Source: Burkholderia pyrrocinia (lineage in GTDB: Bacteria; Pseudomonadota; Gammaproteobacteria; Burkholderiales; Burkholderiaceae). Taken from it: a stretch of DNA of 64,000 nucleotides. Below, piece after piece: positions 28,370 to 37,856 of this stretch (position 1 is its first letter; every line of letters starts with the position of its first letter). Position numbers and translations under genes: made by a program. The stretch is taken from NCBI RefSeq assembly GCF_003330765.1, contig NZ_CP024902.1, forward strand, positions 1,240,001 to 1,304,000. The letters are read 5' to 3'. The notes under the pieces are model-generated. The model was not told the DNA's origin and ran no database searches. It was given only the letters and a program-made list of their open reading frames with translations.

Positions 28370-31300
28370 TCACTCCCCGGCGACGGCCGGCCCGCCGGAA
28401 TTCCCGCGGCGGTTGCGCCGCTTCTCGGCCCAGACGCGCAGCCGGTCCATGTACAGGTACACGACCGGCGTCGTATAGAGCGTCAGCACTTGCGACACGA
28501 TCAGGCCGCCGGCGATCGCGATCCCGAGCGGCGCGCGCAGCTCGGCGCCGTCACCGTTGCCGAACGCGAGCGGCAGCGCGCCGAGCAGCGCCGCCATCGT
28601 CGTCATCATGATCGGGCGGAAGCGCAGCAGGCACGCCTCGTGGATCGCGTCGAACGACGACTTGTGGTTGTTGCGCGTCTGGTCGATCGCGAAGTCGACC
28701 ATCATGATCGCGTTCTTCTTCACGATGCCGATCAGCAGGATCACGCCGATCAGCGCGATGATGCTGAACTCGGTCTTGAACAGCAGCAGCGCGAGCAGCG
28801 CGCCGACGCCGGCCGACGGCAGCGTCGACAGGATCGTGATCGGGTGGATGTAGCTCTCGTACAGGATCCCGAGCACGATATAGACGGCCAGCAGCGCGGT
28901 GAGGATCAGGATCGGCTGGTCGTTCAGCGATTGCTGGAACGCCTGCGCGGTGCCCTGGAAGCTGCCGACGATCGTCGGCGGGACGCCGATCTGCGCCATC
29001 GTCTGGTAGATCACCTGCGTCGCCTGCGACAGCGACACGCCAGGCGGCAGGTTGAACGAGATCGTCGTCGCGACGAACAGCCCCTGGTGGTTGACCGATA
29101 GCGGCGTCGTGCTCGGCCCGAACGTTGCGATTGCAGACAACGGGATCATCGTCGACTTCGACGTCGACACCGACGCGCCCGACGATGCGCTCGACTTGCC
29201 GCTGGCCGCGATCGCGTTGAGCGCCTGGTTGCGCGCGGAATCGGACGCGATTGCCGCGGCGCTCTGCGTGGCCGTGCCGGCACTCGACGTGCCGGCCGAC
29301 GTCGCGACGTAGGTGCCGGCGGCCGCGTTGGTGGTCTGCGCGCCGTTCGCGCTGCCGCCCGACGTGCTGACCCACACCTGGCTCAGTATCTCGGGGCTTT
29401 GCCAGTATTTCGGCGCGACTTCCATCACGACGTGGTACTGGTTCAGCGGGTTGTAGATCGTCGAGACCTGGCGCTGGCCGAACGCGTCGTACAGCGTGTT
29501 GTCGATCTGCGCGGGCTTGATGCCGAACCGCGCGGCCGTCGCGCGGTCGATCGTCACCATCGCCTCCATGCCGCCTTGCTGCTGGTCGGAGTTCACGTCG
29601 GTCAGCTCGGGGCGCTTCTGCAGCGCCTCGGTCAGGATCGGCCCCCACTTGTACAGGTCGGCGCTCGAATCGCCGAGCAGCGTGAACTGGTACTGCGCGT
29701 TGCTCTGCCGACCGCCCACGCGAATGTCCTGCGCGGCCTGCAGGAACGTGGTCGCGCCTGCCACGTCCGCCAGCCGCGGGCGCAGCTGCTGGATCACCTG
29801 GTCGGCCGACAGCTTGCGTTCGGTGCGGTCCTTCAGCGTGACGAACATGAAGCCGGAGTTGGTCTGCGTGCCGCCGGTGAAGCCCGCGACGCTCTTCACG
29901 TTGGGGTTGGCCTGCACGATCCGCATCATCTCGGAGAACTTCAGCTTCATCGCCTGGAACGACGTGGACTGGTCGGCCCGAATGCCGCCGATCATCAGTC
30001 CGGTGTCTTGCTGCGGGAAGAAGCCCTTCGGCACGACGATGTACAGGTAGACGTTCAGCCCGATCGTGGCGAACAGGGTCAGCAGGATCAGCAGCGGCCG
30101 GCGCAGCGCCCACGACAGCGAGCGCTCGTAGCCGCGCTGCATGCGCGTGAAGCAGCGCTCGAGGAAGCGCCCGAAGCGGCCTTCGCTTTGCGGTTCGTGC
30201 GACTCGGGCAGCAGGCGCGCGCACATCATCGGCGTGACGGTGAGCGACACCGCGAGCGACACGGCGATCGCGAGCGACAGCGTCAGCGCGAATTCGCGGA
30301 ACAGGCGCCCGACGATGCCGCCCATCAGCAGGATCGGCAGGAACACCGCGACGAGCGAGAGGCTCATCGACAGCACCGTGAAGCCGACCTCGCGCGCGCC
30401 GTCGAACGCGGCCTGCATGCGCGATTTGCCGTTCTCGATGTGCCGCGAGATGTTCTCGAGCACGACGATCGCATCGTCGACGACGAAGCCGGTCGCGACG
30501 ATCAGCGCCATCAGCGACAGGTTGTCGATCGAGAAGCCGAGCAGGTACATCGCGCCGAACGTGCCGATGATCGAGATCGGCACCGCGACGCTCGGGATCA
30601 GCGTCGCGCGCCAGTTGCGCAGGAACAGGAACACGACCATCACGACGAGGCTGACCGCGATCAGCAGCGTGCGCTCGGTATCCTTCAGCGACGCGCGGAT
30701 CGTCGTCGAGCGGTCGAGCACGGGCGTGACCGTGATGTCGGCCGGCAGCGACGCGGTGAGTTGCGGCAGCGCCGTGCGCACGCGGTCGATCGTCTCGATG
30801 ATGTTCGCGCCGGGCGAGCGGTAGAGGATCACGAGCACCGCGCGCTTGCCGTTCGACAGGCCGAGGTTGCGCAGGTCTTCGACGCCGTCGACGACGTCGG
30901 ACAGGTCGGACAGCCGTACGGCCGCGCCGTTGCGGTACGCAACGACGAGATCGCGGTATTGCGACGCCTGCGATGCCTGGTCGTTCGTATAGAGCTGGTA
31001 GTGCTGCGGGCCGAATTCGATCGCGCCCTTCGGCGCGTTGGCGTTCGCGGACGCGAGTGCGGCGCGCACGTCCTCGAGGCCGATCCCGTAGTGGAACAGC
31101 GCCTGCGGTTCGAGCTCGACGCGCACGGCCGGGTTCGCGGAGCCGCTGACCGTCACCTGGCCGATCCCGTCGATCTGCGACAGCGACTGCTGCAGCACCG
31201 TCGACGCGGAGTCGTACAGCTTCGCGGGCGACGAGGTCTCCGACGTCAGCGACACGATCATGATCGGCGAGTCGGCCGGGTTGACCTTTTTGTAGGTCGG

Positions 31301-31678
31301 GTTGCTCTTCAGCGACGCGGGCAGGTCGGCGCGCGCCGCGTTGATCGCCGCCTGCACGTCGCGCGCAGCGCCGTCGATGTCGCGGTTCAGGCCGAACTGC
31401 AGGATGATCCGCGCATTGCCGACCGTGCTCGTCGACGTCATCTCGGAGACGTCCGCGATCGAGCCGAGGTGCCGCTCGAGCGGGCTCGTCACGCTGGTCG
31501 CGACGGTCTCCGGGCTTGCGCCCGGCAGCGACGCCTGCACCGAGATGGTCGGGAAGTCGACTTGCGGCAGCGGCGACACCGGCAGCTTGATGAACGCGAA
31601 CAGGCCCGCGAGCGCGACGCCGAGCGCGAGCAGCGTCGTCGCGACGGGGCGGGTGATGAAGGGGCGCGACAGGTTCAT
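28370..31678 (-). CDS. mdtC: RND multidrug efflux transporter, MdtC type, with periplasmic insertion
   Basis: The 1102-residue inner-membrane pump subunit has 12 membrane segments and two large periplasmic loops: [20 protein letters not shown] at TM1, [18 protein letters not shown] with the proton-relay Asp pair in TM4, and [27 protein letters not shown] in the second half. It is about 75 residues longer than E. coli MdtC (1025). The excess is a Ser/Ala/Thr/Gly-rich stretch at about 768-842, in the second periplasmic loop. It starts three bases after mdtB. MdtB and MdtC work as a mixed trimer with MdtA; no outer-membrane factor gene is present here. Confidence 0.92.
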   Translation of the reverse strand: MNLSRPFITRPVATTLLALGVALAGLFAFIKLPVSPLPQVDFPTISVQASLPGASPETVATSVTSPLERHLGSIADVSEMTSTSTVGNARIILQFGLNRDIDGAARDVQAAINAARADLPASLKSNPTYKKVNPADSPIMIVSLTSETSSPAKLYDSASTVLQQSLSQIDGIGQVTVSGSANPAVRVELEPQALFHYGIGLEDVRAALASANANAPKGAIEFGPQHYQLYTNDQASQASQYRDLVVAYRNGAAVRLSDLSDVVDGVEDLRNLGLSNGKRAVLVILYRSPGANIIETIDRVRTALPQLTASLPADITVTPVLDRSTTIRASLKDTERTLLIAVSLVVMVVFLFLRNWRATLIPSVAVPISIIGTFGAMYLLGFSIDNLSLMALIVATGFVVDDAIVVLENISRHIENGKSRMQAAFDGAREVGFTVLSMSLSLVAVFLPILLMGGIVGRLFREFALTLSLAIAVSLAVSLTVTPMMCARLLPESHEPQSEGRFGRFLERCFTRMQRGYERSLSWALRRPLLILLTLFATIGLNVYLYIVVPKGFFPQQDTGLMIGGIRADQSTSFQAMKLKFSEMMRIVQANPNVKSVAGFTGGTQTNSGFMFVTLKDRTERKLSADQVIQQLRPRLADVAGATTFLQAAQDIRVGGRQSNAQYQFTLLGDSSADLYKWGPILTEALQKRPELTDVNSDQQQGGMEAMVTIDRATAARFGIKPAQIDNTLYDAFGQRQVSTIYNPLNQYHVVMEVAPKYWQSPEILSQVWVSTSGGSANGAQTTNAAAGTYVATSAGTSSAGTATQSAAAIASDSARNQALNAIAASGKSSASSGASVSTSKSTMIPLSAIATFGPSTTPLSVNHQGLFVATTISFNLPPGVSLSQATQVIYQTMAQIGVPPTIVGSFQGTAQAFQQSLNDQPILILTALLAVYIVLGILYESYIHPITILSTLPSAGVGALLALLLFKTEFSIIALIGVILLIGIVKKNAIMMVDFAIDQTRNNHKSSFDAIHEACLLRFRPIMMTTMAALLGALPLAFGNGDGAELRAPLGIAIAGGLIVSQVLTLYTTPVVYLYMDRLRVWAEKRRNRRGNSGGPAVAGE

Positions 31679-31681
31679 GGA

Positions 31682-34600
31682 TTACGCATCCGTGCGCGTG
31701 CCGGCATCGGGGCCGCGGCGTTCGAACCAGCCGCGCACGCGGCGCGCGAGCGAGTCGAAGCCGAGGTAGATCACGGGCGTCGTGAACAGCGTCAGCACCT
31801 GCGACACGATCAGGCCGCCGGCGATCGCGATCCCGAGCGGCTGGCGCAGCTCGGAGCCCGCGCCGGAGCCGACGATCAGCGGCACCGCGGCGAGCAGCGC
31901 GGCCAGCGTCGTCATCAGGATCGGCCGGAAGCGCAGCAGGCACGCCTGGTAGATCGCCTCGCGCGGCGGCTTGCCTTCGACGCGTTCGGCCTCGAGCGCG
32001 AAGTCGATCATCATGATCGCGTTCTTCTTCACGATGCCGATCAGCAGCACGATGCCGATGATCCCGATGATGTCGAGGTCGTGCCCGGTGATCATCAGCG
32101 CGAGCAGTGCGCCGACGCCGGCCGACGGCAGCGTCGACAGGATCGTGATCGGGTGGATGTAGCTCTCGTACAGCACGCCGAGCACGATGTACATCGTGAT
32201 GACCGCCGCGAGGATCAGGAACAGCTGGTTCGACAGCGATGCCTGGAACGCGAGCGCCGCGCCCTGGAAGCGCGTCTGGAACGACGCGGGCAGGCCGATG
32301 TCCTTCTCGGCGGCCTCGATCGCCTTGACGGCCTCGCCGAGCGACGCGCCGGGCGCGAGGTTGAACGAGATCGTCGTCGACGGGAACTGCGACAGGTGCG
32401 CGACCAGCAGCGGCGACGGCCGCTCGTGGAACGACGCGATCGACGACAGCGGCACCTGGCCGCCGCCGGCCGACGGCAGGTAGATGTCGTTCAGCGATAG
32501 CGCGTAGTGCTGCTCCTTCGGCTCGGACTCGAGAATCACACGGTACTGGTTCGACTGCGTGAAGATGGTCGACACGATGCGCTGGCCGAACGCGTCGTAC
32601 AGCGCGTTGTCGACGGTCGCCGGCGTGATGCCGAAGCGCGCGGCGCTCGCGCGGTCGATCTCGATGTAGACGGACTGGCCGCCGTTCTGCAGGTCGGTCG
32701 CGACGTCGGCGAGCGACGGCTCCTGCTGCAGCCGCGCGACGAGCTTCGGCACCCAGGTCGTGAACTCGCCGGGATTCGGGCTCGTCAGCATGAACTGGTA
32801 CTGCGTCGGGCTGACGGTCGAGTCGATCGTCAGATCCTGCACCGACTGCATGAACAGCGAGATGCCCGTGATGTTCGCGACGCGGTGCTGCAGGTCGCGG
32901 ATGATCTCGCTCGCGGTTTCCTTGCGGTCGTCGCGCGCCTTCAGGTTGATCAGCATCCGGCCGCTGTTCAGCGTGATGTTGCTGCCGTCGACGCCGATGA
33001 ACGACGTGAGGCTCTCGACGTTCGGATCCTTCAGGATCTCGGCCGCGAGCGCCTGCTGGCGCTCGGCCATCGCGCCGTACGAGATCGACTGCGGCGCCTG
33101 CGTGATCGCCTGGATCACGCCCGTGTCCTGCGCGGGGAAGAAGCCCTTCGGCACGTACACGTACAGCAGGCCCGTCAGAAAGAGCGTGAGCAGCGCGACG
33201 ACGAGCGTCGAGCGCTGGCGGTTCAGCACCCATTCGAGCGCGACCGCGTAGCGCGCGATCACCCAGTCGATCGCCCGGTGCACGCGCGCCTCGAAGCGGT
33301 GGCTCTCGGGCGGCGGCGAATGGCGCAGCAGCTTCGCGCACATCATCGGCACGAGCGTGAGCGACACGATCGCGGAGATCACGATCGTCACCGCGAGCGT
33401 GATCGCGAATTCATGGAACAGGCGCCCGACCACATCGCCCATGAACAGCAGCGGAATCAGCACCGCGATCAGCGATACCGTCAGCGAGATGATCGTGAAA
33501 CCGATCTGCCGCGAGCCTTTCAGCGCGGCCTCGAGCGGCGCCTCACCTTCCTCGACGTAGCGCGCGATGTTCTCGATCATCACGATCGCGTCGTCGACGA
33601 CGAAGCCGGTCGCGATGGTGAGCGCCATCAGCGACAGGTTGTTCAGCGAGAAGCCGGCCATGTACATCACCGCGAGCGTGCCGATCAGCGACAGCGGCAC
33701 CGACAGGCTCGGGATGATCGTCGCGTAGATGTTCGCGAGGAACAGGTACATCACCAGCACGACGAGCCCGACCGAGAGCAGCAGCTCGAACTGCACGTCG
33801 CGCACGGCGGCGCGGATCATCGTCGTGCGGTCGGTGACGATCTGCACGTCGAGCGCGGCCGGCAGCGTTTCCTGGAGCTTCGGCAACTGCGCCTTGATCG
33901 CGTCCACCGTCTGGATCACGTTCGCGCCGGGCTGGCGCTGCACGTTCAGGATGATCGCGGGCTCCGAATTCACCCACGCGCCGAGCTTGGTGTTCTCCGA
34001 GCCGGCGACGACCGTCGCGACGTCGGTCAGCATCACCGGGCGGCCGCCCTTGTACGCGACGACGGCGCTGTTGTACTGGTCGGCGCTCGTGAGCTGGTCG
34101 TTCGCGTTGATCGTGTACGCGCGCGTCGGGCCGTCGAAGTTGCCCTTCGGCGTGTTCACGTTCAGGTTCGAGATCGTCGTGCGCAGGTCGTCGAGGTTCA
34201 TCCCGTACTGCGCGAGCGCGGTCGGGTTGGCCTGGATGCGTACGGCCGGGCGGTTGCCGCCCGACAGGCTGACGAGGCCGACGCCCGCGATCTGCGAGAT
34301 CTTCATCGCGAGGCGCGTGTCGGCCAGGTCCTGCACCTGCGTGAGCGGCAGCGTCTTCGACTTGACGGCGAGCGTCAGCACCGGCGCGTCGGCCGGGTTG
34401 ACCTTCGCGTAGATCGGCGGGGCAGGGAGGTCGGACGGCAGCAGGTTGCCGGCCGCGTTGATCGCGGCCTGCACTTCCTGTTCGGCGATGTCGAGCGGCA
34501 GGTCGAGCGAGAACTGCAGCGTGATCACCGACGCGCCGGCCGAGCTTTGCGACGACATCTGGTTCAGCGACGGCATCTGCCCGAACTGCCGTTCGAGCGG

Positions 34601-34795
34601 TGCGGTGACCGACGAGGTCATCACCTCCGGGCTCGCGCCCGGGTAGAAGGTCTGGACCTGGATCGTCGGATAGTCGACTTCGGGCAGCGCGGCGAGCGGC
34701 AGGAAGCGCAGCGCGACGAGACCGGCCAGCATGATCGCCGCCATCAGGAGGGCGGTACCGACCGGCCGGAGAATGAAGAGGCGGGATGGGTTCAT
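31682..34795 (-). CDS. mdtB: RND multidrug efflux transporter, MdtB type
   Basis: The 1037-residue pump subunit is a paralogue of the next gene: [23 protein letters not shown] at TM1, [43 protein letters not shown] with the paired Asp residues of TM4, and VPMMCAKLL at TM6. Length matches E. coli MdtB (1040), with no insertion. It follows mdtA by 15 bases. The MdtBC heterotrimer exports bile salts, novobiocin and similar compounds in E. coli; the substrate range here is unknown. Confidence 0.93.
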   Translation of the reverse strand: MNPSRLFILRPVGTALLMAAIMLAGLVALRFLPLAALPEVDYPTIQVQTFYPGASPEVMTSSVTAPLERQFGQMPSLNQMSSQSSAGASVITLQFSLDLPLDIAEQEVQAAINAAGNLLPSDLPAPPIYAKVNPADAPVLTLAVKSKTLPLTQVQDLADTRLAMKISQIAGVGLVSLSGGNRPAVRIQANPTALAQYGMNLDDLRTTISNLNVNTPKGNFDGPTRAYTINANDQLTSADQYNSAVVAYKGGRPVMLTDVATVVAGSENTKLGAWVNSEPAIILNVQRQPGANVIQTVDAIKAQLPKLQETLPAALDVQIVTDRTTMIRAAVRDVQFELLLSVGLVVLVMYLFLANIYATIIPSLSVPLSLIGTLAVMYMAGFSLNNLSLMALTIATGFVVDDAIVMIENIARYVEEGEAPLEAALKGSRQIGFTIISLTVSLIAVLIPLLFMGDVVGRLFHEFAITLAVTIVISAIVSLTLVPMMCAKLLRHSPPPESHRFEARVHRAIDWVIARYAVALEWVLNRQRSTLVVALLTLFLTGLLYVYVPKGFFPAQDTGVIQAITQAPQSISYGAMAERQQALAAEILKDPNVESLTSFIGVDGSNITLNSGRMLINLKARDDRKETASEIIRDLQHRVANITGISLFMQSVQDLTIDSTVSPTQYQFMLTSPNPGEFTTWVPKLVARLQQEPSLADVATDLQNGGQSVYIEIDRASAARFGITPATVDNALYDAFGQRIVSTIFTQSNQYRVILESEPKEQHYALSLNDIYLPSAGGGQVPLSSIASFHERPSPLLVAHLSQFPSTTISFNLAPGASLGEAVKAIEAAEKDIGLPASFQTRFQGAALAFQASLSNQLFLILAAVITMYIVLGVLYESYIHPITILSTLPSAGVGALLALMITGHDLDIIGIIGIVLLIGIVKKNAIMMIDFALEAERVEGKPPREAIYQACLLRFRPILMTTLAALLAAVPLIVGSGAGSELRQPLGIAIAGGLIVSQVLTLFTTPVIYLGFDSLARRVRGWFERRGPDAGTRTDA

Positions 34796-34810
34796 CGAGC
34801 GGCCCGCGCG

Positions 34811-36169
34811 TTATTGGGCCGCTGCTTGCGACGCGCCGTGCTGGTGCCCGCCGCGATGGCCGGCGGTGCCCGATGCACCCGACGCGGCGCCGGCGCCGTG
34901 CGCGCCCGATGCGCCTTTCGGCTTGTCGGCCGGAATCGAGATCTTCGCGCCTTCGCGCAGGCGGTCGGAGCCGTCGGTCACCACGCGCTCGCCGAGCGCA
35001 ATGCCGCTGACGATGCTCGTGCGTTCGCCGTCGACCGGGCCGGGCGTGACCTTGCGTACCGTCACCGTGTTGTCGGGTTTCACGACGTAGACGAACTGGC
35101 CGATCGAGCCCGTCAGCACGGCGGAGGTCGGCACGATCGTCGCATTGCGCATCACGTCGACGAGCAGCCGCGTGTTGACGAACTGATTCGGGAACAGCAG
35201 GCCGTCCTTGTTATCGAAGCTCGCGCGCAGCTTGACCGTGCCCGTGCTCGTGTCGATCTGGTTGTCGAGCGTCGCGAGCGAGCCCGTCTCGAGCGGCACC
35301 GTGTTGTTGCGGTTGTACGCGGTGACCGACAGCTTCTGGCCCGCGTTCACCTGCTTGAGGATCTGCGACAGGTTGTCTTCCGACGTCGTGAAGATCACGC
35401 TCATCGGCTGCAACTGCGTGATCACGACGATGCCGTTGGTATCGCCCGGCGTCACGTAGTTGCCGGGGTCGACCTGGCGCAGGCCGACGCGGCCCGATAC
35501 CGGCGCCGTGATGCGCGCATACGTGAGGTTCAGCTTCGCGGAATCGATCGCGGCCTGGTCGGTCTTCACCGCCCCTTCGTATTGCTTGACGAGCGACGCC
35601 TGCGTATCGACGGTTTGCGACGCGATCGAGTCCTGCGACAGCAGCGTCTGGTAGCGCTTCAGGTCGAGGCGGGCCGTCGCGAGCAACGCCGAGTCGCGCG
35701 CGTGCGTGCCTTCTGCGTTCTCGAGCGACACCTGGTACGGGCGCGGGTCGATCTGCGCGAGCACGTCGCCTTTCTTGACGATCTGGCCTTCCTGGAACGA
35801 GACCGACTGCAGGTAGCCCGACAGTTGCGTCTTGACCGTCACGTTCGCGAGCGGTGTCACGGTGCCGAGCGCAGACAGCACGATCGGCATTTCGCCCTGC
35901 GTCGCGGCCGCGACCTGCACGGGCTGCGGAACGTTCGCCATCGCGGCGGGGCCGCCGCGGCCGCGATGGCCGCCGGTGCCGCCGCTGGCACCACCGACGG
36001 CGCTTGCGCCGGTCGCAGCGCTGCCTGCCGCCGGCGTGCGGTTCCACGGGTGCCACCACAGCAGGCCGCCAATGACGACGACCGCGAGCGTCCCGACCAG
36101 CAGCGTGCGACGCGGGCGCCGTGCGGCAGGGTCCTTCGAAGGGGGCGTGGGCTTTTGTTGGTTGTCCAT
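34811..36169 (-). CDS. mdtA: Membrane fusion protein, MdtA type
   Basis: The 452-residue periplasmic adaptor has an N-terminal membrane anchor (about 22-42; TLLVGTLAVVVIGGLLWW), a lipoyl half (TVTPLANVTVKTQLSGYLQSVSFQEGQIVKKGDVLAQIDP), a coiled hairpin (about 150-210) and beta-barrel/membrane-proximal parts (ITAPVSGRVGLRQVDPGNYV). Both ends are unusual: a Gly/His/Arg-rich spacer at about 60-80 and a Gly/Ala/His-rich tail after 415 with HRGGHQHG. The gene leads mdtABC on the minus strand, 255 bases after an IclR-family gene. It should link MdtBC to an outer-membrane channel encoded elsewhere. Confidence 0.92.
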   Translation of the reverse strand: MDNQQKPTPPSKDPAARRPRRTLLVGTLAVVVIGGLLWWHPWNRTPAAGSAATGASAVGGASGGTGGHRGRGGPAAMANVPQPVQVAAATQGEMPIVLSALGTVTPLANVTVKTQLSGYLQSVSFQEGQIVKKGDVLAQIDPRPYQVSLENAEGTHARDSALLATARLDLKRYQTLLSQDSIASQTVDTQASLVKQYEGAVKTDQAAIDSAKLNLTYARITAPVSGRVGLRQVDPGNYVTPGDTNGIVVITQLQPMSVIFTTSEDNLSQILKQVNAGQKLSVTAYNRNNTVPLETGSLATLDNQIDTSTGTVKLRASFDNKDGLLFPNQFVNTRLLVDVMRNATIVPTSAVLTGSIGQFVYVVKPDNTVTVRKVTPGPVDGERTSIVSGIALGERVVTDGSDRLREGAKISIPADKPKGASGAHGAGAASGASGTAGHRGGHQHGASQAAAQ

Positions 36170-36236
36170 CGTGTTTTGTCTGGAAGGCGGCGCGGCGGGC
36201 CGTTAAACAACGGGCTGCGGGGCTGCGCGTGGGCAT

Positions 36237-36285
36237 GCGTGTCGGGCCGGCCGGGCCGGCTCGGCCCGGCGGCCTCCCGACACGC
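36237..36285 (-). promoter_or_regulatory. Very stable hairpin in the iclR-mdtA gap
   Basis: GCGTGTCGGG at 36237 pairs with CCCGACACGC ending at 36285, and inner GGCCGGGCC-type arms extend the stem to about 20 bp around GGCTC. It is 68 bases before the mdtA start on the minus strand. With no T-run it may be a leader structure or a terminator for the upstream gene. Confidence 0.5.
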
Positions 36286-36424
36286 GCGGGAAAAGAGCGG
36301 TGCGCACCGCGAATGCGGCGCGACGATGGGCATGATCCTACGTCCCGTCCCCGTTACAGTCCAGTGCTCTATCTTTCAACGAGTTACGGTCGTTACAGAA
36401 CGCGGCAGGACGATGACGGAACGA

Positions 36425-37249
36425 TTACATGCTGACGCGCCGGGCCGGTGCGCCGCCGATCTCGCGGGTGATTTTCGCGATGCATTCGTGCAGCGCGGGC
36501 ACGACGTGTTCCTGCAGCCATTCGGGCGGGCACTGGTGCGACGCGCCGCCGCAATTCACCGAATAGCGCTGGCCCGACGGGCCGACGAAACCGGCCGCGA
36601 CCGCATTCAGGCCCTCGCGCCATTCGCCGATCGCGATCGCGTGGCCTTCGCGCATCGCGTCATCCAGCGCGGGGTTCAGGCGCGCGGACACATGCGGCCA
36701 GTCGTCGCCCGCCGTGGTGCGCAGCGATTCGAGCAGCAGGCGGCGCTCGTCGTCCTCGAGTGCGGCGAGATAGGCGCGGCCGACGGCCGTGCGCGCGATA
36801 TCCATCCGCGAGCCGATTTCGAGGCGCGTCACCAGCACGGCCGAGCGTGGCCGGATCACGTCGATCGCGACCATGTCGAGCCGGTCGCGCACCGCGAGGT
36901 GCACGGACAGCGACGTGCGTTCGGCCAGCTCGATCATGAATGGCCGCGAACGCGCGCGGATGTCGAAGTTGCGCAGGAAGCCGTGGCTCAGTTCGAGCAC
37001 CGATGCGGTGAGCACGAAACGCTCGCTGTCGGGCAACTGGAACAGGAAGCCGGCGCTGACGAGCGTCGCGGTGATGCGCGAGACGGTCGGCTTCGGGATG
37101 CCGGTCAATTCGGTCAGCTCGCGGTTGCTGACAGGCGCGTCGGCAGCTGCGATGCGGCGCAGCACAGCGAGGCCGCGGGCGAGCGCGGTGATCTCGTCGG
37201 GCGATGATTCGCGTTCCCGCGGCACGGGAGGAGTTACAGTGGTCGACAC
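36425..37249 (-). CDS. IclR-family transcriptional regulator
   Basis: The 274-residue protein has an N-terminal winged helix-turn-helix (about 20-80; ALARGLAVLRRIAAADAPVSNRELTELTGIPKPTVSRITATLVSAGFL) and a C-terminal effector domain (about 90-265; ERTSLSVHLAVRDRLDMVAIDV, ARTAVGRAYLAAL, GEWREGLNAVAAGFVGPSG). It lies upstream of mdtABC in the same direction. It could repress the pump, but IclR proteins usually act on catabolic genes and the target is not proven. The minus strand before it has TTGACA at 37304-37309 with no good -10, and an imperfect palindrome (CGAAACTCGATTTCAG, 37268-37283) that could be an autoregulatory site. Confidence 0.88.
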   Translation of the reverse strand: MSTTVTPPVPRERESSPDEITALARGLAVLRRIAAADAPVSNRELTELTGIPKPTVSRITATLVSAGFLFQLPDSERFVLTASVLELSHGFLRNFDIRARSRPFMIELAERTSLSVHLAVRDRLDMVAIDVIRPRSAVLVTRLEIGSRMDIARTAVGRAYLAALEDDERRLLLESLRTTAGDDWPHVSARLNPALDDAMREGHAIAIGEWREGLNAVAAGFVGPSGQRYSVNCGGASHQCPPEWLQEHVVPALHECIAKITREIGGAPARRVSM

Positions 37250-37435
37250 GAAGGATTCTCTCTATTTCCGAAACTCGATTTCAGTTTTGTTGGTATTGTA
37301 GGACTATTGTCAAAAGATGCATGTTCCGCGGGAGAACCGGTCATTCGATGAGATTTTGCGGGTTCACCCTTGGTTTATTAGGAAAACCCTCAAATGAGCG
37401 TTGCCAGAAAGTGCATGGGCCGGTGCAAATACCGC

Positions 37436-37464
37436 TTGACTTGTCGGGCGGAAACGGAAAGAAT
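37436..37464 (+). promoter_or_regulatory. Strong sigma70-type promoter of a candidate small RNA
   Basis: TTGACT (37436-37441, five of six) and AAGAAT (37459-37464, four of six) are 17 bases apart. No + strand gene follows for 4.4 kb, but a structured region with two terminators begins seven bases later, so a short transcript from about 37471 is predicted. Confidence 0.55.
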
Positions 37465-37530
37465 GTCTCACGTTTTCGAAACATCGTTTCAGGAGTTTAA
37501 CCGGCAACGATGTTTCGCGCAGTCTCTCAG

Positions 37531-37567
37531 GTTCTAGCACGGCCCTCGGAATGGCTAGAACTTTTTT
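37531..37567 (+). terminator. First terminator of the candidate small RNA
   Basis: An 8-bp perfect stem (GTTCTAGC/GCTAGAAC) with a 15-base loop is followed directly by six T. Confidence 0.65.
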
Positions 37568-37568
37568 A

Positions 37569-37599
37569 GCGCCACGGTCTCCGTGGCGCTTTTTTTTTT
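37569..37599 (+). terminator. Second, very strong terminator of the candidate small RNA
   Basis: GCGCCACGG, TCT and CCGTGGCGC form a perfect 9-bp GC-rich stem with a three-base loop, followed by ten T. It is a textbook intrinsic terminator on the + strand. Confidence 0.9.
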
Positions 37600-37720
37600 G
37601 CCCGCCTTTTGCCCGTCCGCCCGGACGTGTCAGTCCCGTATTATCACCCGACCGTTGAAAACGCCCGTCCGACCCTCGGCGGAGTATGCATCGCGCGCGA
37701 TACGCGAGATTCGTACGCGC

Positions 37721-37755
37721 AAAAAAAGGCGCGACGCCCGCACTGGGCATCGCGC
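37721..37755 (-). terminator. Terminator downstream of the PhoX-family gene
   Basis: On the minus strand GCGCGATGCCC pairs with GGGCGTCGCGC (one G-T pair) around AGTGC and is followed by CC and seven T. It is about 100 bases past the stop at 37857. Between the two, only GC-rich imperfect repeats of GGGGCGCC type are seen. Confidence 0.7.
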
Positions 37756-37856
37756 ATAAACCGGCGTGGAGCGCCGACGAATGAACGGTGATGAAGACAG
37801 GGGCGCCCGGCTAGGGACGCCCGGCCAGGGGCGCGAGCCCCCCTCGCGTGACCCGG

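Larger units (their letters stand above)
37471..37599 (+). ncRNA. Candidate structured small RNA, unrecognised family
   Basis: The segment has three hairpins in a row. First, CGAAACATCGTT (37477-37488) pairs perfectly with AACGATGTTTCG (37506-37517) around a 17-base loop containing AGGAG. Second, GTTCTAGC (37531-37538) pairs with GCTAGAAC (37554-37561), followed by TTTTTT. Third, GCGCCACGG and CCGTGGCGC pair around TCT, followed by ten T. A promoter with 17-base spacing precedes it. The T-runs work only in + orientation, while the neighbours on both sides (iclR, phoX-like) are on the minus strand, so the terminators belong to no known gene. Expected products are about 97 and 129 bases. I do not recognise the family. 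The only open frame is a 19-codon one at 37510-37569 with no properly spaced ribosome site. Confidence 0.6.

Noticed and set aside
28551..33341. A 1596-codon open frame on the minus strand
   Set aside because: It runs across mdtC and mdtB out of frame, is extremely Arg/Ala/Asp-rich and has no motifs; it is a high-GC shadow frame.
32507..37207. A 1566-codon open frame on the + strand
   Set aside because: Antisense to mdtB, mdtA and iclR, with shadow-type composition and no ribosome site.
37510..37569. 19-codon open frame inside the candidate small RNA
   Set aside because: AGGAG lies 14 bases before the ATG, too far, and in a hairpin loop; the frame ends in the terminator. A peptide cannot be excluded but is not supported.
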